Origin: Marthasterias glacialis
Taxonomy: Eukaryota > Echinodermata > Asteroidea > Forcipulatida > Asteriidae
DNA: 64,000 bases
Assembly: GCA_911728455.2 (NCBI GenBank)
Contig: OU452227.1
Coordinates: 18,678,110-18,742,109, forward strand
Direction of reading: 5' to 3'
The notes below the pieces were generated by a model. That model searched no databases and was not told where the DNA came from. It was given only the letters and a program-made list of their open reading frames with translations. The stretch's first letter is position 1. Every line of letters starts with the position of its first letter. The position numbers and the translations under genes were made by a program. Below are positions 11,790-23,089 of this stretch, one piece after another.

Positions 11790-12030
11790 AAAAATCAGGA
11801 AAAAAACACACTGCAATCTCAACATCAGAAAGAACTTCTTCACACATAGGACAATCACCAACTGGACACCCCCTTTCCAGCTCATGTTGTATAGGCCAAA
11901 ACAATCTCTTGGTTTTAGAGATTGTACGATGAACATAAAGTGGCTATCAAGGAGCCAGTTTGGCTTGCTGGCCCTTCAAGTTGCCCACCTATCTCATCCA
12001 GATGAGCGGTGCTATGGTGAGTTGCTGTGA
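11790..12030 (+). mobile_element. Non-LTR retrotransposon remnant (L2/CR1-like end)
   Basis: Plus frame N-I-R-K-N-F-F-T-H-R-T-I-T-N-W resembles the R-K-N-F-F-x-x-R-V-V-N-x-W-N motif near the end of L2/CR1 ORF2. Frame breaks follow. Duplicated at 60,640-60,870. Confidence 0.5.
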
Positions 12031-12136
12031 GTTACTTGCCAACTGAGGCTGGCTAAAAATGCAGACTCTTTTTTTGGGGGGGTAGGGGTATGAGTTTGGA
12101 CAGACGTTAGGATATCAAAAATTAAACTTAACTTAC

Positions 12137-12324
12137 ATTTAGTGGTCTAAATGAGGTAACTACGGGATCAAATAGATTCGTCACTTGTTTTCCTTTCCCT
12201 GCAAGACTTCCTGATATCACTCGACTGTTAACGTTGAGACCTTTACGCTGTGATACCTGAAAGAGCTTGGTGTTCTGGTACACCACGAAAATGACTGGCA
12301 GGGGGGCTGTAGAATTTGCAACGT
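12137..12324 (-). CDS. Gene A exon 29: GAIN subdomain B
   Basis: 188 bp, phase 1 to phase 0. Encodes P-V-I-F-V-V-Y-Q-N-T-K-L-F, N-V-N-S-R-V-I-S-G-S-L and V-T-S-F-R-P-L-N. The pattern of alternating hydrophobic strands (x-F-V-V-Y, S-R-V-I-S-G-S) is typical of the beta sandwich preceding the GPS. Donor AAT|gtaagt. Confidence 0.82.
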
Positions 12325-12404
12325 CTGAAAAGTATACAATCCCAAAAACAAAACCAATCAAAGTGTGTCATGAAGTTTTGCAAGTTGCACATTGATAAGT
12401 ATTA

Positions 12405-12545
12405 TGTAAGCATGATTTGAAACTTTGCTTGATAGAGATACAGTCTAGTAAGGTTTGTGGTAACACCATCTACATAAGTAGGATTTGAAACTTTGCATGG
12501 TGGAGATACAATCTAGTAAGTTTTTGCAGTAACACCATGTACATT
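12405..12545. repeat. Two-copy tandem repeat in gene A intron
   Basis: gatttgaaactttgc, gatacaatctagtaag and gtaacaccat recur about 70 bp apart. Gene C has only the first unit before its deletion junction. Confidence 0.5.
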
Positions 12546-13092
12546 AACAAACTCTCTCTGATCAAGTTTGACATTACCGGTTGTTTTCAGAACCATCACA
12601 GCTCATAGAGAGAGATTTTCATGTAAATGATGTTACCGTAAACCAATAACTAAAAGTATTCCAGTGAGTTGATTTTACTTCTTACGAAAAATGTATTATG
12701 TTTGCAATAAATATGTATTGCAAGTCTGGACTAACATTTTAATACAGGGCTCTCTCCCGGAAAGATTAGTTTTAAAAGACAACGTCACAGCCCAAATTTT
12801 TGCTAAACAAGATGGAGAAACTATGGGGAGCCATTAATGCAAAGCGTAAACAGAAAATCACAGTTTGCAAAAATGTTACGCAAATATTCAAAAATTATTG
12901 GAAACAAACCAACCAATAATGGGATGCATTTTCCTTAAATAGAAAATTTGCAAAAGTTTGCAAAATGTTGAATTTGGTCACATTGTCTGTCAACAAGACT
13001 TGAATGTTTTGCTACATTTGGCTTTACATGCCAACCAGTAGCCGTTTGTTTATCAACAATAGAAAGGTCTATATGGGTGATTCGCAATACAA

Positions 13093-13408
13093 TGCGCCCT
13101 CTATAGTTTGCCCGGGAGAGGCCATTTTTACAGTGTATCATAGGAAAAGGTCACAAACTTTCAGTAGTCTCGCAGTGCCCACCCCATGACCCCCGATTGT
13201 TTAAGTTCGTTGGAGCATTTTTCTGTGTTTAAGGTATAAAATGGTATTTTTTGTGAGGCTGGTGAATGTTTTCCATATTCATGTCAGCCATTTACAGGTC
13301 CCAAACTGCCAGTGCAGTACTGAGTTGCGAGTGCGATTTTTTTTTTTTTTTTTGTCAACTGTTTTTGGGAAAAATGGCCTCTCCAGGGTAAACTGTAGAG
13401 GGTGCACT
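13093..13408. repeat. MITE with ccctctatagtttgcc termini
   Basis: Inverted ends gccctctatagtttgcccgg (13,093-13,128) and gtaaactgtagagggtgc (13,373-13,407). Gene C keeps only the right end (61,453-61,485), indicating a deletion there. A diverged relative occurs at 30,225-30,260. Confidence 0.5.
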
Positions 13409-13566
13409 ACACTGTGAAATGCACATATCGAAGAGGATGCCCTGTTTAAATAAAGCAACACATAAATAAAATAAACAAAAAAAATAAATAAAGTAAAAAA
13501 TAAGTATTTCGGCATTTTCAATATTTGAAACAATTGAACAGTGAAAGAAGAGATTGTGTGAAATAC

Positions 13567-13912
13567 CTATTGCGATAGCTTCCTCAGGTATTAAAATTGA
13601 CGCTTCAGCCTGAACCACAGGTATCTGGTCATCGCCTTTGAACAATTTCTCATCATTGTTCAGTAATGTATCATCAATGTTTCCATCTTCAGGTATGGAG
13701 GCGAAACCCACGCTCTCACTATAGCTCTGTGGACTTAAACTTACAACTTCTACAACGATGTTATCCCTGGTGGAGCTGATGTTGTCCCGTGGGAATGTCA
13801 ACTGAGATTCAAAAGCCTGTAGGATCCTTGCTGATGCAGATAGGTTTGAGGAGAACATTTCATCCGCGACGTTCAAGATGTTGTCTACAGATTCTATAAA
13901 TGTTTCAGTCAC
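13567..13912 (-). CDS. Gene A exon 28: GAIN domain
   Basis: 346 bp, phase 0 to phase 1. Starts V-T-E-T-F-I-E-S-V-D-N-I-L, a helix as in GAIN subdomain A. It runs through acidic stretches (P-E-D-G-N-I-D-D) to I-L-I-P-E-E-A-I-A-I, which begins the beta-rich part. The same exon in gene C (61,732-62,077) is in frame with several substitutions. Confidence 0.8.
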
Positions 13913-14927
13913 CTTTCAATGAGGATTTGAAAAGACAACTTCAAAAAACCTTACAGCTGCAATATGACTTTTTACAAATACCAATGTTTATCATTTCAGC
14001 ATATCATATTAATTCTGAAATAAACTGTGCAGACTAACAGCTGTTTCCCATAAAAGTGCAAGGTTTGATTTCCTCCACTTGTTCAAGCAATGTAAATGTA
14101 AATCAAAGGTTCCCTTAATCTTGAGTCTGTGAGCGAGATTTGGAAAATTTAACTTCTTTTTCAGACAAATTTAGCAGAACACATGGCTGAAAGCAGGCGC
14201 ATGGCCCTGACTAACGTCAACCAATAGAGGGCTTTATATCCAATTTGGGGAGGGGCTACATAGACAGCTTTGCAAATACTTTTTACAGTTATATGGGGAT
14301 GCAAGTGTTTAGCCGTGGAACGAGGTGCATGCTGGTCTAGATACTGACAAATTTTGTTGATAACTAGACCATGTGCACCTCCTTCCACGGCTTAACGTGT
14401 GCGTCCCCATATAACTGTACTGTGCACAAAAAGTATTTGTGAAGTTGTCTATGACCTTTTACACAAAAACAAAGTTCAGATGTGATTTTTCCAAAACTTT
14501 ATTTTGTATGGAAAATACAAGACCAAATGTAAAAGTTTCCATATCAAACGTGTCTAATTGCCTGACAGGGAATGCCTTGGAGTTCACAGGTCTTTCTTTT
14601 TGTAAACAAGGTGACATGGTCTAAAGAAAATGTGCCATCTGCCATCACAAAGAAACCAGAACATGAAGTTTCTGCCTGCCATTATGCCCACGTATCGTGT
14701 TTTGCATAAATTTAGATTAGGAGTGACATCACATCAGGTCAGATAGCCTGTGAATTGTGTGACCTTTGACGACATGCACTCAAAAATACCCGCAACTGTA
14801 AGACTGATAGATCTGGTTTGTGGGGTCCTGCATTGTTCAACATATTGTCCCTTTTCTAAAGAATTTCCTTGTGGGGTCCATTGTTACTGTTCTTGTACGG
14901 ACCCCACAAGGTTTAGTGGGACCTTAC

Positions 14928-15074
14928 CTCTGTTGAAGGTGAACCAACATTAGTGATGTTTTGCATAGTTGAGGCTACGGAAACAACTCCATCTGATTGG
15001 ATTCTATCATAGTAACCTGTTACGTTTGCCAACACAGCAGAAATAAGCACTACATTTTCCTCATTTACTGGGAC
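14928..15074 (-). CDS. Gene A exon 27: GAIN region, helical part
   Basis: 147 bp, phase 0-0, acceptor attcatgcag, donor gtaagg. Encodes V-P-V-N-E-E-N-V, N-V-T-G-Y-Y-D and M-Q-N-I-T-N-V, with two N-glycosylation sequons (N-V-T, N-I-T). It fits GAIN subdomain A, which is helical and sits on the extracellular side of the GPS. Confidence 0.75.
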
Positions 15075-15627
15075 CTGCATGAATAAGAAGCAAGAGAACA
15101 CTACACTGGTAAAACAAGTTCTTTTCTCCTACATTATGTCTTGTGTTCTAAACGTGAAACCTTAACAAATTTTTTGCAAAGCACGATTGTAACACATTCA
15201 TAAATACCCCAGACATTTTATCCATTCTGATTGGTTGAGAGCATGTCAACAAGGTGTTGTTTAAACGGCTGATAAAGACATGGCCAAGAATATTTATAAC
15301 TAGCTAGCAATTATACTTTAACGTGGGTGCTAATCTACGCGTAGCGCAATCAATACATACCAGTACTCAATGTAAAGTCTACCAGTATGCGCAAACATTG
15401 AGCGCCAGATGCATTTTGACCCTTCGGGAAACGGAGCATGAGGACGTGACAGGAATTGAAAAATAAAAAATAACAATACAAATTTAAAAAAAAGTTTCAC
15501 AGATTTGTCCACATAGTTACGCTTTTTAACAAAAATGGTATTTAAGAATGGGAAGTCAAAGAGCAGTGGCTCGGTATTAAATGGCCGTTTAATACCTTGC
15601 TTCCATATTTTGCAAAGCATTACTTAC

Positions 15628-15756
15628 TTCCGAGACAACTCGCAGAATGTTATCAATACTGCAGCTGTTGTCAATAAAACACAAATCTCCCTCCCGTTGC
15701 ATCGATGCATTTGTGTAGCACGCACATAAGTCTGAGCATGGAATGAACAAACATTT
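15628..15756 (-). CDS. Gene A exon 26: cysteine-rich start of GAIN region
   Basis: 129 bp, acceptor aataatcag, donor GAA|gtaagt, phase 0-0. Encodes K-C-L-F-I-P-C-S-D-L-C-A-C-Y, two further cysteines (D-L-C, N-S-C), then an amphipathic helix-like I-D-N-I-L-R-V-V-S-E-V. It sits just before the GAIN helices as in other adhesion GPCRs. Gene C has the same exon at 63,774-63,902. Confidence 0.75.
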
Positions 15757-15819
15757 CTGATTATTGAAAGTCAACTTTCATCTCGATCAAGATGTTTCTA
15801 ATTCTTATACAAGTTTTTT

Positions 15820-16125
15820 ATAATTTTGGGGTGAACAAAGAAAACCTGACGGGAGCGGGATTTGAACCTGTGACCACCGGTTTAACACACCAGTGCTCTA
15901 CCAACTGGGCTATCCAGCCCTAATGTTGTCAGTCTCCCTATTCTGTCAATATTTTTGTTGGGTGTGCAAGTCAGAAGCTATTCTATGTGAAACTGCTGTG
16001 TAGCCAACAGGGATCACACCTCAAGTATGCAGTACAACCATGGAGCTATAAAAACAGCTCTATGGATATAACCAGGGAAGCGGCAGGACAGGGATCACCT
16101 TAAGGGGATGCGACTTTTTAATTTC
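15820..16125 (-). mobile_element. tRNA-derived SINE, family S1
   Basis: Reverse orientation: ggatttgaacctgtgacc (box B) and ccaactgggctatccagcc (box A). It lies directly head-to-tail-inverted with another S1 copy at 16,190-16,480. Confidence 0.65.
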
Positions 16126-16189
16126 AAATATTAAGCAATAAACCACAAGGGAAACTGACTGGGTAAATTTTAATTCAATATTAGGGTGA

Positions 16190-16518
16190 ACAGGTTATAT
16201 CCATAGAGCTATAGCGCTGTGGTTGTATCGTATACTTGGGGCATGATCGTTGGCTACAGGGCAGTTTCAAGTTGAATGGCTTCTGACTGGCAGCCCGACG
16301 AAAGATATTGACAAAATAGGGAGGCCGCCAACATTAGGGCTGGACAGCTCAGTTGGTACAGTACCGGAACGTTAATCCTGGGGTGCGGGTTCAAATCCAG
16401 CTCCAGTCAATTTTTCTTTGTTCACCCCTAAATTGAATAAACTTGACCCAGTCAGTTTCCCTTGTGGTTTATTGCTTGATAGAAATAAAAAGGACGAGAG
16501 GGGTGTTTTTCTTAATGT

Positions 16519-16552
<34 letters not shown>

Positions 16553-16600
16553 TTATTTTATTTTAATTTTTTATATTTTTTTTTTGAGGGGGGGGGGGGG
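16190..16600 (+). mobile_element. tRNA-derived SINE, family S1, with ATT/T/G tail
   Basis: S1 body (box A at about 16,340, ggttcaaatcc box B) followed by an (ATT)n run at 16,524-16,552, a T-rich stretch and a G13 run near 16,588-16,600. Located in the intron between HYR6 and exon 26. Confidence 0.65.
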
Positions 16601-16621
16601 GTTCTGTTTCTGCAAATCAAC

Positions 16622-16704
16622 ATTTTTCAGTGCTGAACAAATTTCTGACTTGGGCGTCTCTAAAAATTTGGCTCGAGAAGTATTTCCAGCTTTGGTTAAC
16701 TTTA
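16622..16704 (-). CDS. Candidate small exon linking HYR6 to the GAIN region
   Basis: An acceptor (ggtttttag) is followed by 83 bp of open frame in exactly the phase left by HYR6, containing T-K-A-G-N-T-S-R-A-K and S-E-I-C-S-A-L-K-N. Ending at AAT|gttgat would restore phase 0 for the next exon. The donor is weak, so this is only a candidate. The alternative is another exon or a shifted splice site elsewhere in 15.8-16.8 kb. Confidence 0.25.
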
Positions 16705-16818
16705 CTAAAAACCAATAGTACCACAGAATCTTGTGCCATCAATTCTCTGAGGTTGGTTCCTATGAGACTGGTAAGGGTGCAATCCTAAAGTAGAATTGAT
16801 TCAAAAAGACAAACTTAC

Positions 16819-17082
16819 CAACGGTCACGCTGAAGGAGCAAAAAGCTGTGTTATTCAATACATCTGAGATATTATACTGGATAAAAGTAGTGGATTTCAC
16901 TTCAAATAATGAGCCTGGCATCGGCTGCGATGGGGAAGCCGGTACGATTGTCACATTTTCATCAGAGAGGTCTGTTGCTTCTGGCAAATTCCATGATATC
17001 GACAACTCTTGCTGTGTTATGGACATAACTTGCTGAGTGATATTCGCTGGACAGTATGTTATGATTGGTGGCGCTTTATCCT
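16819..17082 (-). CDS. Gene A exon 25: HYR6 (divergent)
   Basis: 264-bp phase 1-1 exon: I-T-Y-C-P-A-N-I, I-S-W-N-L-P-E-A-T-D-L-S, I-Q-Y-N-I-S-D-V-L-N-N and F-C-S-F-S-V-T-V. Ends in phase 1 (V-T-V-G). The next clear exon (15,628-15,756) begins in phase 0, so something is missing between them. Confidence 0.85.
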
Positions 17083-17239
17083 CTGTTGGCAAAACAAAAA
17101 ACTATGCAATATGTCTTTAACCAGTAGGCTATTCCAGAGGACAATTGTTTTGGGACGGGGTCCGCCAAAGGTATGACAAATACGCGTCTTTTCTATTCAA
17201 AAATGTTTGAATGCATATGACATCAGAAGCTTGGCTGGT

Positions 17240-17400
17240 AGAGCAGAAAGCTCTACCTCCCCAACTTTTACGAACAATTATGGTAAAATGCCTTGCTCAA
17301 GGACACAAGTGTCATGACTGGGGCTCAAACCCACACTCCGATGACTCAGCCACCAAAGCTTGAGTGCGACGCACTAACCACTCAGCCATGACACGCCAAG
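17240..17400 (-). mobile_element. SINE S2 head fragment
   Basis: Reverse tRNA-like head gactggggctcaaaccc and ctaaccactcagccatgacac, in the intron between HYR5 and HYR6. A MITE arm (17,425-17,560) related to 49,010-49,128 follows. Confidence 0.55.
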
Positions 17401-17637
17401 TAGTGGATGCCAGAATACAATCTTGTACATAAAACAAAGAATTATTGTTTTGCATTCGTGCAATGGCGAGAATATTTTCATCTGTATATATTTGCCCTGT
17501 TGAATGGAACACTCCATATTTTAACTCATGAAAATATTTCCAAAGTTAAATTCATTGACATTCATAATTTGCATACTAAATTGCAACTGGCTTAATAGTG
17601 CATGCTTAACAATTTACAAAAAGAAGAGGGAACTTAC

Positions 17638-17892
17638 CAACTACCACATCAAAGAAGCACTCCACAGCATTGTTTGATGAATCTGCGATCAAATATCTAA
17701 TCGTAGTGGTGCTACCCAGTGAGAAGAAGGAACCTGGTGCTTTCGAATCGAATAAAATCACTAACACATCTTGGGAGTTGTCGGTGCCACTTGGCTCAGC
17801 CCACATGACTGACAATTCTTCAGTTGTTGCAGAAGTAATTTGTGTGGTAATATTGTCTGGACAGTATGTTAGTGTCGGTAGCATAAAATCCA
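17638..17892 (-). CDS. Gene A exon 24: HYR5 (divergent)
   Basis: 255-bp phase 1-1 exon: L-T-Y-C-P-D-N-I, V-M-W-A-E-P-S-G-T-D-N-S, I-R-Y-L-I-A-D-S-S-N-N and E-C-F-F-D-V-V-V. It keeps the two HYR cysteines, but the T-Y-C-P opening and the T-T-E-E-L linker differ from HYR1-HYR4. It groups with HYR6. Confidence 0.85.
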
Positions 17893-17927
17893 CTGGTGAA
17901 GTAAAATGACAAATAATCAGGAGATGA

Positions 17928-18130
17928 GAACTGGTTATATGACAGTTTAAGGTTGAATGGCTTCTGACTGACACCCCCGAACAAAGATATTGACAAAATA
18001 GGGAGACCACCAACATAAGGGCTAAATAGCTCAGTTGGTGGAGTACTGGCACATTAATCCGGAGGTCACAGGTTCAAATCCCGTTCTAGTAAGTTTTTCT
18101 TTGTTCAACCCAAAATTGAATTAAAATTTA
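17928..18130 (+). mobile_element. tRNA-derived SINE, family S1
   Basis: Between HYR5 and EGF16: tagctcagttggtggagtac and ggttcaaatcccg are both visible. Confidence 0.6.
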
Positions 18131-18242
18131 TATAAAATTAGCAGTGGGCACCAAAATAATTTAATAGACGTTAAATTTGCATTGGGGATAAAGAAAATTA
18201 TAGTTATGTTTAATCGTATACTTAAAGATAAAAATGACTCAC

Positions 18243-18350
18243 TATCACAGGTTGTCCCTGCAAACCCATCAGCACAGTTGCAATATATTCCATTGTTTGA
18301 ATGTACACATGAGCCACCGTTCATACACGGATTGGAATCACAACGGTCGA
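18243..18350 (-). CDS. Gene A exon 23: EGF16 (type a)
   Basis: 108-bp phase 1-1 exon: D-R-C-D-S-N-P-C-M-N-G-G-S-C and I-Y-C-N-C-A-D-G-F-A-G-T-T-C-D. It is the last EGF before HYR5. Donor gtgagt. Confidence 0.87.
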
Positions 18351-18887
18351 CTAAATACAGAGAAGAAAAAAAGTTAAATCATCATAGATGATTCAGGTGG
18401 TGATAACTGTTAAGCCATGTCTTAAAAAAATAATAATAATAATAATTTGGGAGGCTAATCATCCTTACTCGCAGCTGAGAAGCTGAATTGCGAAGGACGT
18501 GGCTACACGTGTTCAAGGGCGCCCTTGGCAGCCAGCCACATCAACCCATGTATGACCACAGAGCACAGCCTGAGATCGAAAAAGTCTTGTTTAGCTTGGG
18601 CTGTGGCTTCGGCTACATTGCAGAAAATCCCAATCCTTCAACAATACCACTGCAGCCAATGGCTTCATTAAGAAGAATAGGAAATGGTTCATGAACATGC
18701 AGTGATTTAGAACATCAGGGCTCCAATTTTACACAGGATTGCAGACCCGAGGCCAGTGATTTTAGTGCAGGGCCAGTAAACTCACAATCAAGGCCAGCAG
18801 TCTTGTGTTTTTCAATTGAATAACAATACCTCACTGTGTAATGTCTTGAAAAGAAACAAATTATGTTCAAATGTTGACTTTGAGTCT

Positions 18888-19132
18888 GTTATACCTTTCA
18901 ACTCAATTTTCAATTCAATTCAATTCTTATTTTTGGGTAGAGGTTGATATTGTGTTTAAAACAGCCTTCGGAGCGCCACGGCAGCTTGGGGCTGAATACT
19001 CCCCAGGGAGCTGAGAAAGATTACAGGAATGTTATTGGCTCAATGACCAGGGCACTAATGTTAAGCACATTGAGACGTTACTGTGAAATGTGCTGTATAA
19101 GAACTGGTTTTTATTATTATTATTATTATTAA
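18888..19132 (+). mobile_element. Non-LTR element or SINE 3' end with ATT tail
   Basis: Ends aagcacattgagacgtt, gaaatgtgctgtataagaac, then (TTA)n. These are typical CR1/L2-style 3' boxes. No coding portion left. Confidence 0.45.
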
Positions 19133-19539
19133 GTAATGAAGTTTATTCAAAGGCAAATGAGATGAATCTTTTCGTACATGTCTTTAGTGCTCGTTCAAAA
19201 TAAAAACAGTCAAATGCATGTTAAACTGTCAGGAAATTTTTTCTCAGTTTGAATCTGGTCTTGTAAAAAAACTTCAGGTCTAGTAAACATTTTGAGCTAC
19301 AGACCCTGTGGTCTTTTGAATTCACCCCCCAATTCAAGTCATGAACATGGCCTATTATTCTTATTCTCCTCAACTCTATGAGCAGCGACAGTTGGATTGG
19401 TGCCTTACAAATTTAATAATTTATTCAACGATTGATTTAGATTTCAACATATCTTAAGTCGCACAGGTTATTTAGAGTCAATAAAGCTTGAAAAAATGAC
19501 AAACTCGGCAATATGTTTTCATTCTTCTAGACAACTCAC

Positions 19540-19647
19540 CTTCGCAGTTTTGTCCCATAAATGCTAAATAGCAGTAACAAATAACGTTGTGATCTTGGAA
19601 AGTACATGTCCCACCATTCATACATGGGTTGGATCGGCAAGGGGTGA
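19540..19647 (-). CDS. Gene A exon 22: EGF15 (type b)
   Basis: 108-bp phase 1-1 exon: T-P-C-R-S-N-P-C-M-N-G-G-T-C and I-C-Y-C-Y-L-A-F-M-G-Q-N-C-E. In this copy the usual Gly/Thr before the last loop is Met. Donor gtgagt. Confidence 0.86.
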
Positions 19648-19759
19648 CTGTGGGAAAATTATACCAAAATGACAAAAATTATTTAGCTATTAAGAAAGAA
19701 AGCGTGTGAGGGACAAACTATAGAGAGGTATAGGTATGCACACAGTATCAGGATAAATG

Positions 19760-20035
19760 ACAAATAATTGGGAGATGAGAACTGGTTATATGACAGTTTA
19801 AGGTTGAATGGGTTCTGACTGGTACCCCCGAACAAAGATATTGACAAAATCGGGAGAAATACAAAGTCGCATTCCCCTAAGGTGATCCCTGTGCAGCCGC
19901 TACCAAGGTTATATTGTAAACTTGGGTGTGATCCTTGGTTAGACGGCACTTTGTGACTGGCACCCTCGAAAAAAGATATTGACAAAATAGGGAGACCGCC
20001 AACATTAGGGCTGGATAGCTCAGTTGGTGGAGCGT
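19760..20035 (+). mobile_element. tRNA-derived SINE, family S1, rearranged
   Basis: Two partial S1 5' regions in tandem (from 19,790 and from 19,865) before gctggatagctcagttggtggagcg. A second tRNA-like segment in reverse orientation (gggatttgaacccacaacc) follows at 20,055-20,115. Confidence 0.55.
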
Positions 20036-21280
20036 TTTCTGAGTCTGGCAGAAAGAAAATCCACTGGCATACTACTCAGGTGGGATTTGAACCCACAACC
20101 CATCAGAGTAGATGTTTTAACCACTTTAAATCCGATATATTTCATTTATTAATTCTGGATGTAAAGCCAAGGATTCTCAGAAAGTGAACTTAACCACTAT
20201 ACTAGCCAAGAACTCCATGGAGAGAAGACAAGAAAGGAAGTTTCAGTTTTAGATGTGGGAGGAAAACCCCAGAGATTTATTCAAGGGGAAATCCACAAAA
20301 TCTGGTAGGGACTGAAAAACCCAATCCACATAGTGCTCCCGGTGGGATTCAAACAGGCGTCCTAGAGGCGGAGGGCAGGGAAAGATACCACTTCGCCAAC
20401 CAGACCGCCTATATAAAATTAGCAGTGGGCACCAAAATATTTTAATAAACTTGCATTGGGATAAAGAAAGTTATAGTTACAGTGAATGCGGTATTAACAA
20501 TGCACAGTGCATGATATAATCGACGCACGTGTATAAATGCACCCGTATTGCAATGGACACTGCATAACTCTGATCATATACATGTACATGTACCATGCAA
20601 ACATACAACATTTTGGGCAAATCAAACTGTTTTGATTTAATTAATTTAATTTGAAAGTCAATTTATGAAAACTATTTACATTTTTCATGACTGAAAAAAG
20701 AGCGCATATGACTTTAACTTGCCGTTCTTGGCAGCCAAGTTTCGGTCGCAATGGCCAACATGACAAGCTGAATGTTGATTTTCATTGGTTTTCACACCTT
20801 AATAAGGTCACAGTAATGCGAGATAGCTCATTGCTAAGGCGGGATACCAGCGAACAATAAACGGTCTGGTGTCCACCTTTCATCTGCGTTGTACTACCAT
20901 TCAATAGACTGGTACCATTGCCAGCACTCAAATAGCACCTCTATTGATCATGATCAACGGAGCGGTAGCACGTTTTGAAAGGCTGGGAAGTCAATTTTTC
21001 ACCTCAATGAAGGTAAACTATCGATGCCCAACAATTCATTTCCCAAACTCGCTGTAAAAGTAAGACAAACAATACATTTGCTCGTTACGGTGCCGCAAGA
21101 ATACCTCGTATTAACCGTGTTCTCGTTATGACCGTGCTCGTATCATCCGTATTTAAATGCATTAAAACACGCATGGGGTAGTTCGGGACCGGCAAAATAC
21201 CTCGTATAAACCGGAACCTCATAACATCCGAGCTCGTATTAACGAGAGTCGACTGTATACTTAAAGATAAAAATGCTTAC

Positions 21281-21388
21281 CATCACAGGTTGTCCCAGCA
21301 AACCCCTCAGTACAATTGCAATGTATTTGATTGTTTGAATGTTCACACGAGCCACCGTTCATACACGGATTGGAATCACAACGGTCGA
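21281..21388 (-). CDS. Gene A exon 21: EGF14 (type a)
   Basis: 108-bp phase 1-1 exon: D-R-C-D-S-N-P-C-M-N-G-G-S-C and I-H-C-N-C-T-E-G-F-A-G-T-T-C-D. It is the sister of EGF16, with which it shares flanking intron sequence for more than 500 bp. Confidence 0.87.
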
Positions 21389-22177
21389 CTAAATGCAGAG
21401 AAGATAAAAAGTTAAAATATCATAGATGATTCGGGTGATGATAACTGTTAAGCCATGTCTTTTTAAGCTTCAGCTTCATTGCAGAAAACCCCAATCCTTC
21501 AATAATACTGCTGCAGTCGATGGCTTCATTAAGAAGAATAGGGAATGGTTCATGAAAATGCTGTGATTTTGAACATCAGGGTTCAAATTTTACACAGGAT
21601 TGCAGACCCGAGGCCAGTGATTTTAGTGCAGGGCAAGTAATCTCACAAACTGACAAGGCTAGCAGTCTTGTGTTTTTCAATTGAATAACAATACCTTACT
21701 GTGTAATGTCTTGAAAGGAAACAAATTATGTTCAGTGTTGACTTTGAGTCTGTTATACCTTCAATTCTACTGACCAATAAAGTATATACTTAGTACCCAT
21801 AAAGACAAACGAGATGAATCTTTTCGTACATGTCTTTAGTGTGTGTTTAAAAATAAAAACAGTCAAATGCATGTTAAACTGTCAGGAAATTTTTCTCAGT
21901 TTGAATCTGGTCTTGTAAAAAAACTTCAGGTCTAGTAAACATTTTGAGCTACAGACCCTGTGGTCTTGTGGATTCCCTCCACCCCCCCAAATTCGAGTCA
22001 TGAACATGGCTTATTATTCTCCTCTACTCTATGAGCAACAACCATTGGATTGGCGTCTTACAAATTTTATAATTTATTTTTCAACTTGCTTCAGTCGCAA
22101 AAATTATTTGGGCTCAATAAAGCTTTTTAAAAAATGACTAACTCAGCAATTTGTTTTGACTCTTCAAGACAACTCAC

Positions 22178-22285
22178 CTTCGCAGATTTGTCCCGTAAAT
22201 GCTAAATAGCAGTGACAAAAGACGTTGTTATCTACGATGGTACATGTCCCACCATTCAAACATGGGTTGGATCGGCAAGGGGTGA
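22178..22285 (-). CDS. Gene A exon 20: EGF13 (type b)
   Basis: 108-bp phase 1-1 exon: T-P-C-R-S-N-P-C-L-N-G-G-T-C and F-C-H-C-Y-L-A-F-T-G-Q-I-C-E. It is the sister of EGF15. Acceptor tcccacag, donor gtgagt. Confidence 0.87.
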
Positions 22286-22394
22286 CTGTGGGAAAATTAT
22301 ACCAAAATGACAACAATTATTTAGCTGTTAAAAAAAAAAATGTATGAGCTACAAACTATAGAGAGGTATAAGTATGCACACAGTATTAGGATAA

Positions 22395-22650
22395 ATGACA
22401 AATAATCGGGAGATGAGAAATGGTTATATGACAGTTTAAGGTTGAATGGGTTCTGACTGGTACCCCTGAACAATGATTGACAAAATAGGGAGACTTCCAA
22501 CATTAGGGCTGGATAGCTCAGTTGGTGGAGCGCCGGTACGTTAATCCGAGGTCGCAGGTTCAAATCCCGTTCTAGTCAATTTTTTTCTTTGACCACCCCA
22601 AAATTGAATTAACATTTACCAAGTCAGTTTCCTGTGTGTTTTATTACTAG
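22395..22650 (+). mobile_element. tRNA-derived SINE, family S1
   Basis: Full S1 with box A, box B and 3' ctttgaccaccccaaaattg. It matches 17,928-18,130 and 19,760-20,035, consistent with block duplication of the EGF exons and their introns. Confidence 0.62.
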
Positions 22651-23089
22651 ATAGTTGAAATAAAAAGTGGCATCCCCTCAGGGAGCATCTCAAAAGTCGA
22701 GAAGGTTTTAGGCGCAAAGGAAAGTTCCCATTGGCATATTCCCGTGGTCCAATGAACTGCCGGACTGCGAAATCATGCCGAGCTGAGTATTAACACTGCA
22801 TTACGTTGGCAGATATGGAGGGCCTCGTATTTTGAGCAATCTTGATTTCCTTTATAGACCTAGGTATTGACTGAATTTTTGTCCCCAAAACTTTACCGGG
22901 ATAGGTCTTCGGTGGGTCTGGAGGTAAATTATTATTCCTTGGCGGCGGATGAGGTGTATGCACGCCATTTTTTTCCAAGACAGGAAATGGGTGACGTGAG
23001 TTTTGTGGGAACTTCGAAGCCTGGAACAAAGCCGCCCAGACATTTTGTTTGAAAGTGTTCACAACGTATGCACTCACTATGCATTGCTC

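Larger units (their letters stand above)
18115..22650. repeat. Segmental duplication of an EGF a+b block
   Basis: 18,115-20,035 and about 20,410-22,650 share EGF16/EGF14, EGF15/EGF13, repeat R3, intron sequence and SINE S1. EGF12 (23,712-23,819) with its flanks is a third type-a copy. The extra 0.4-0.8 kb in the second block (20,480-21,250) shows nothing recognisable. Confidence 0.75.
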
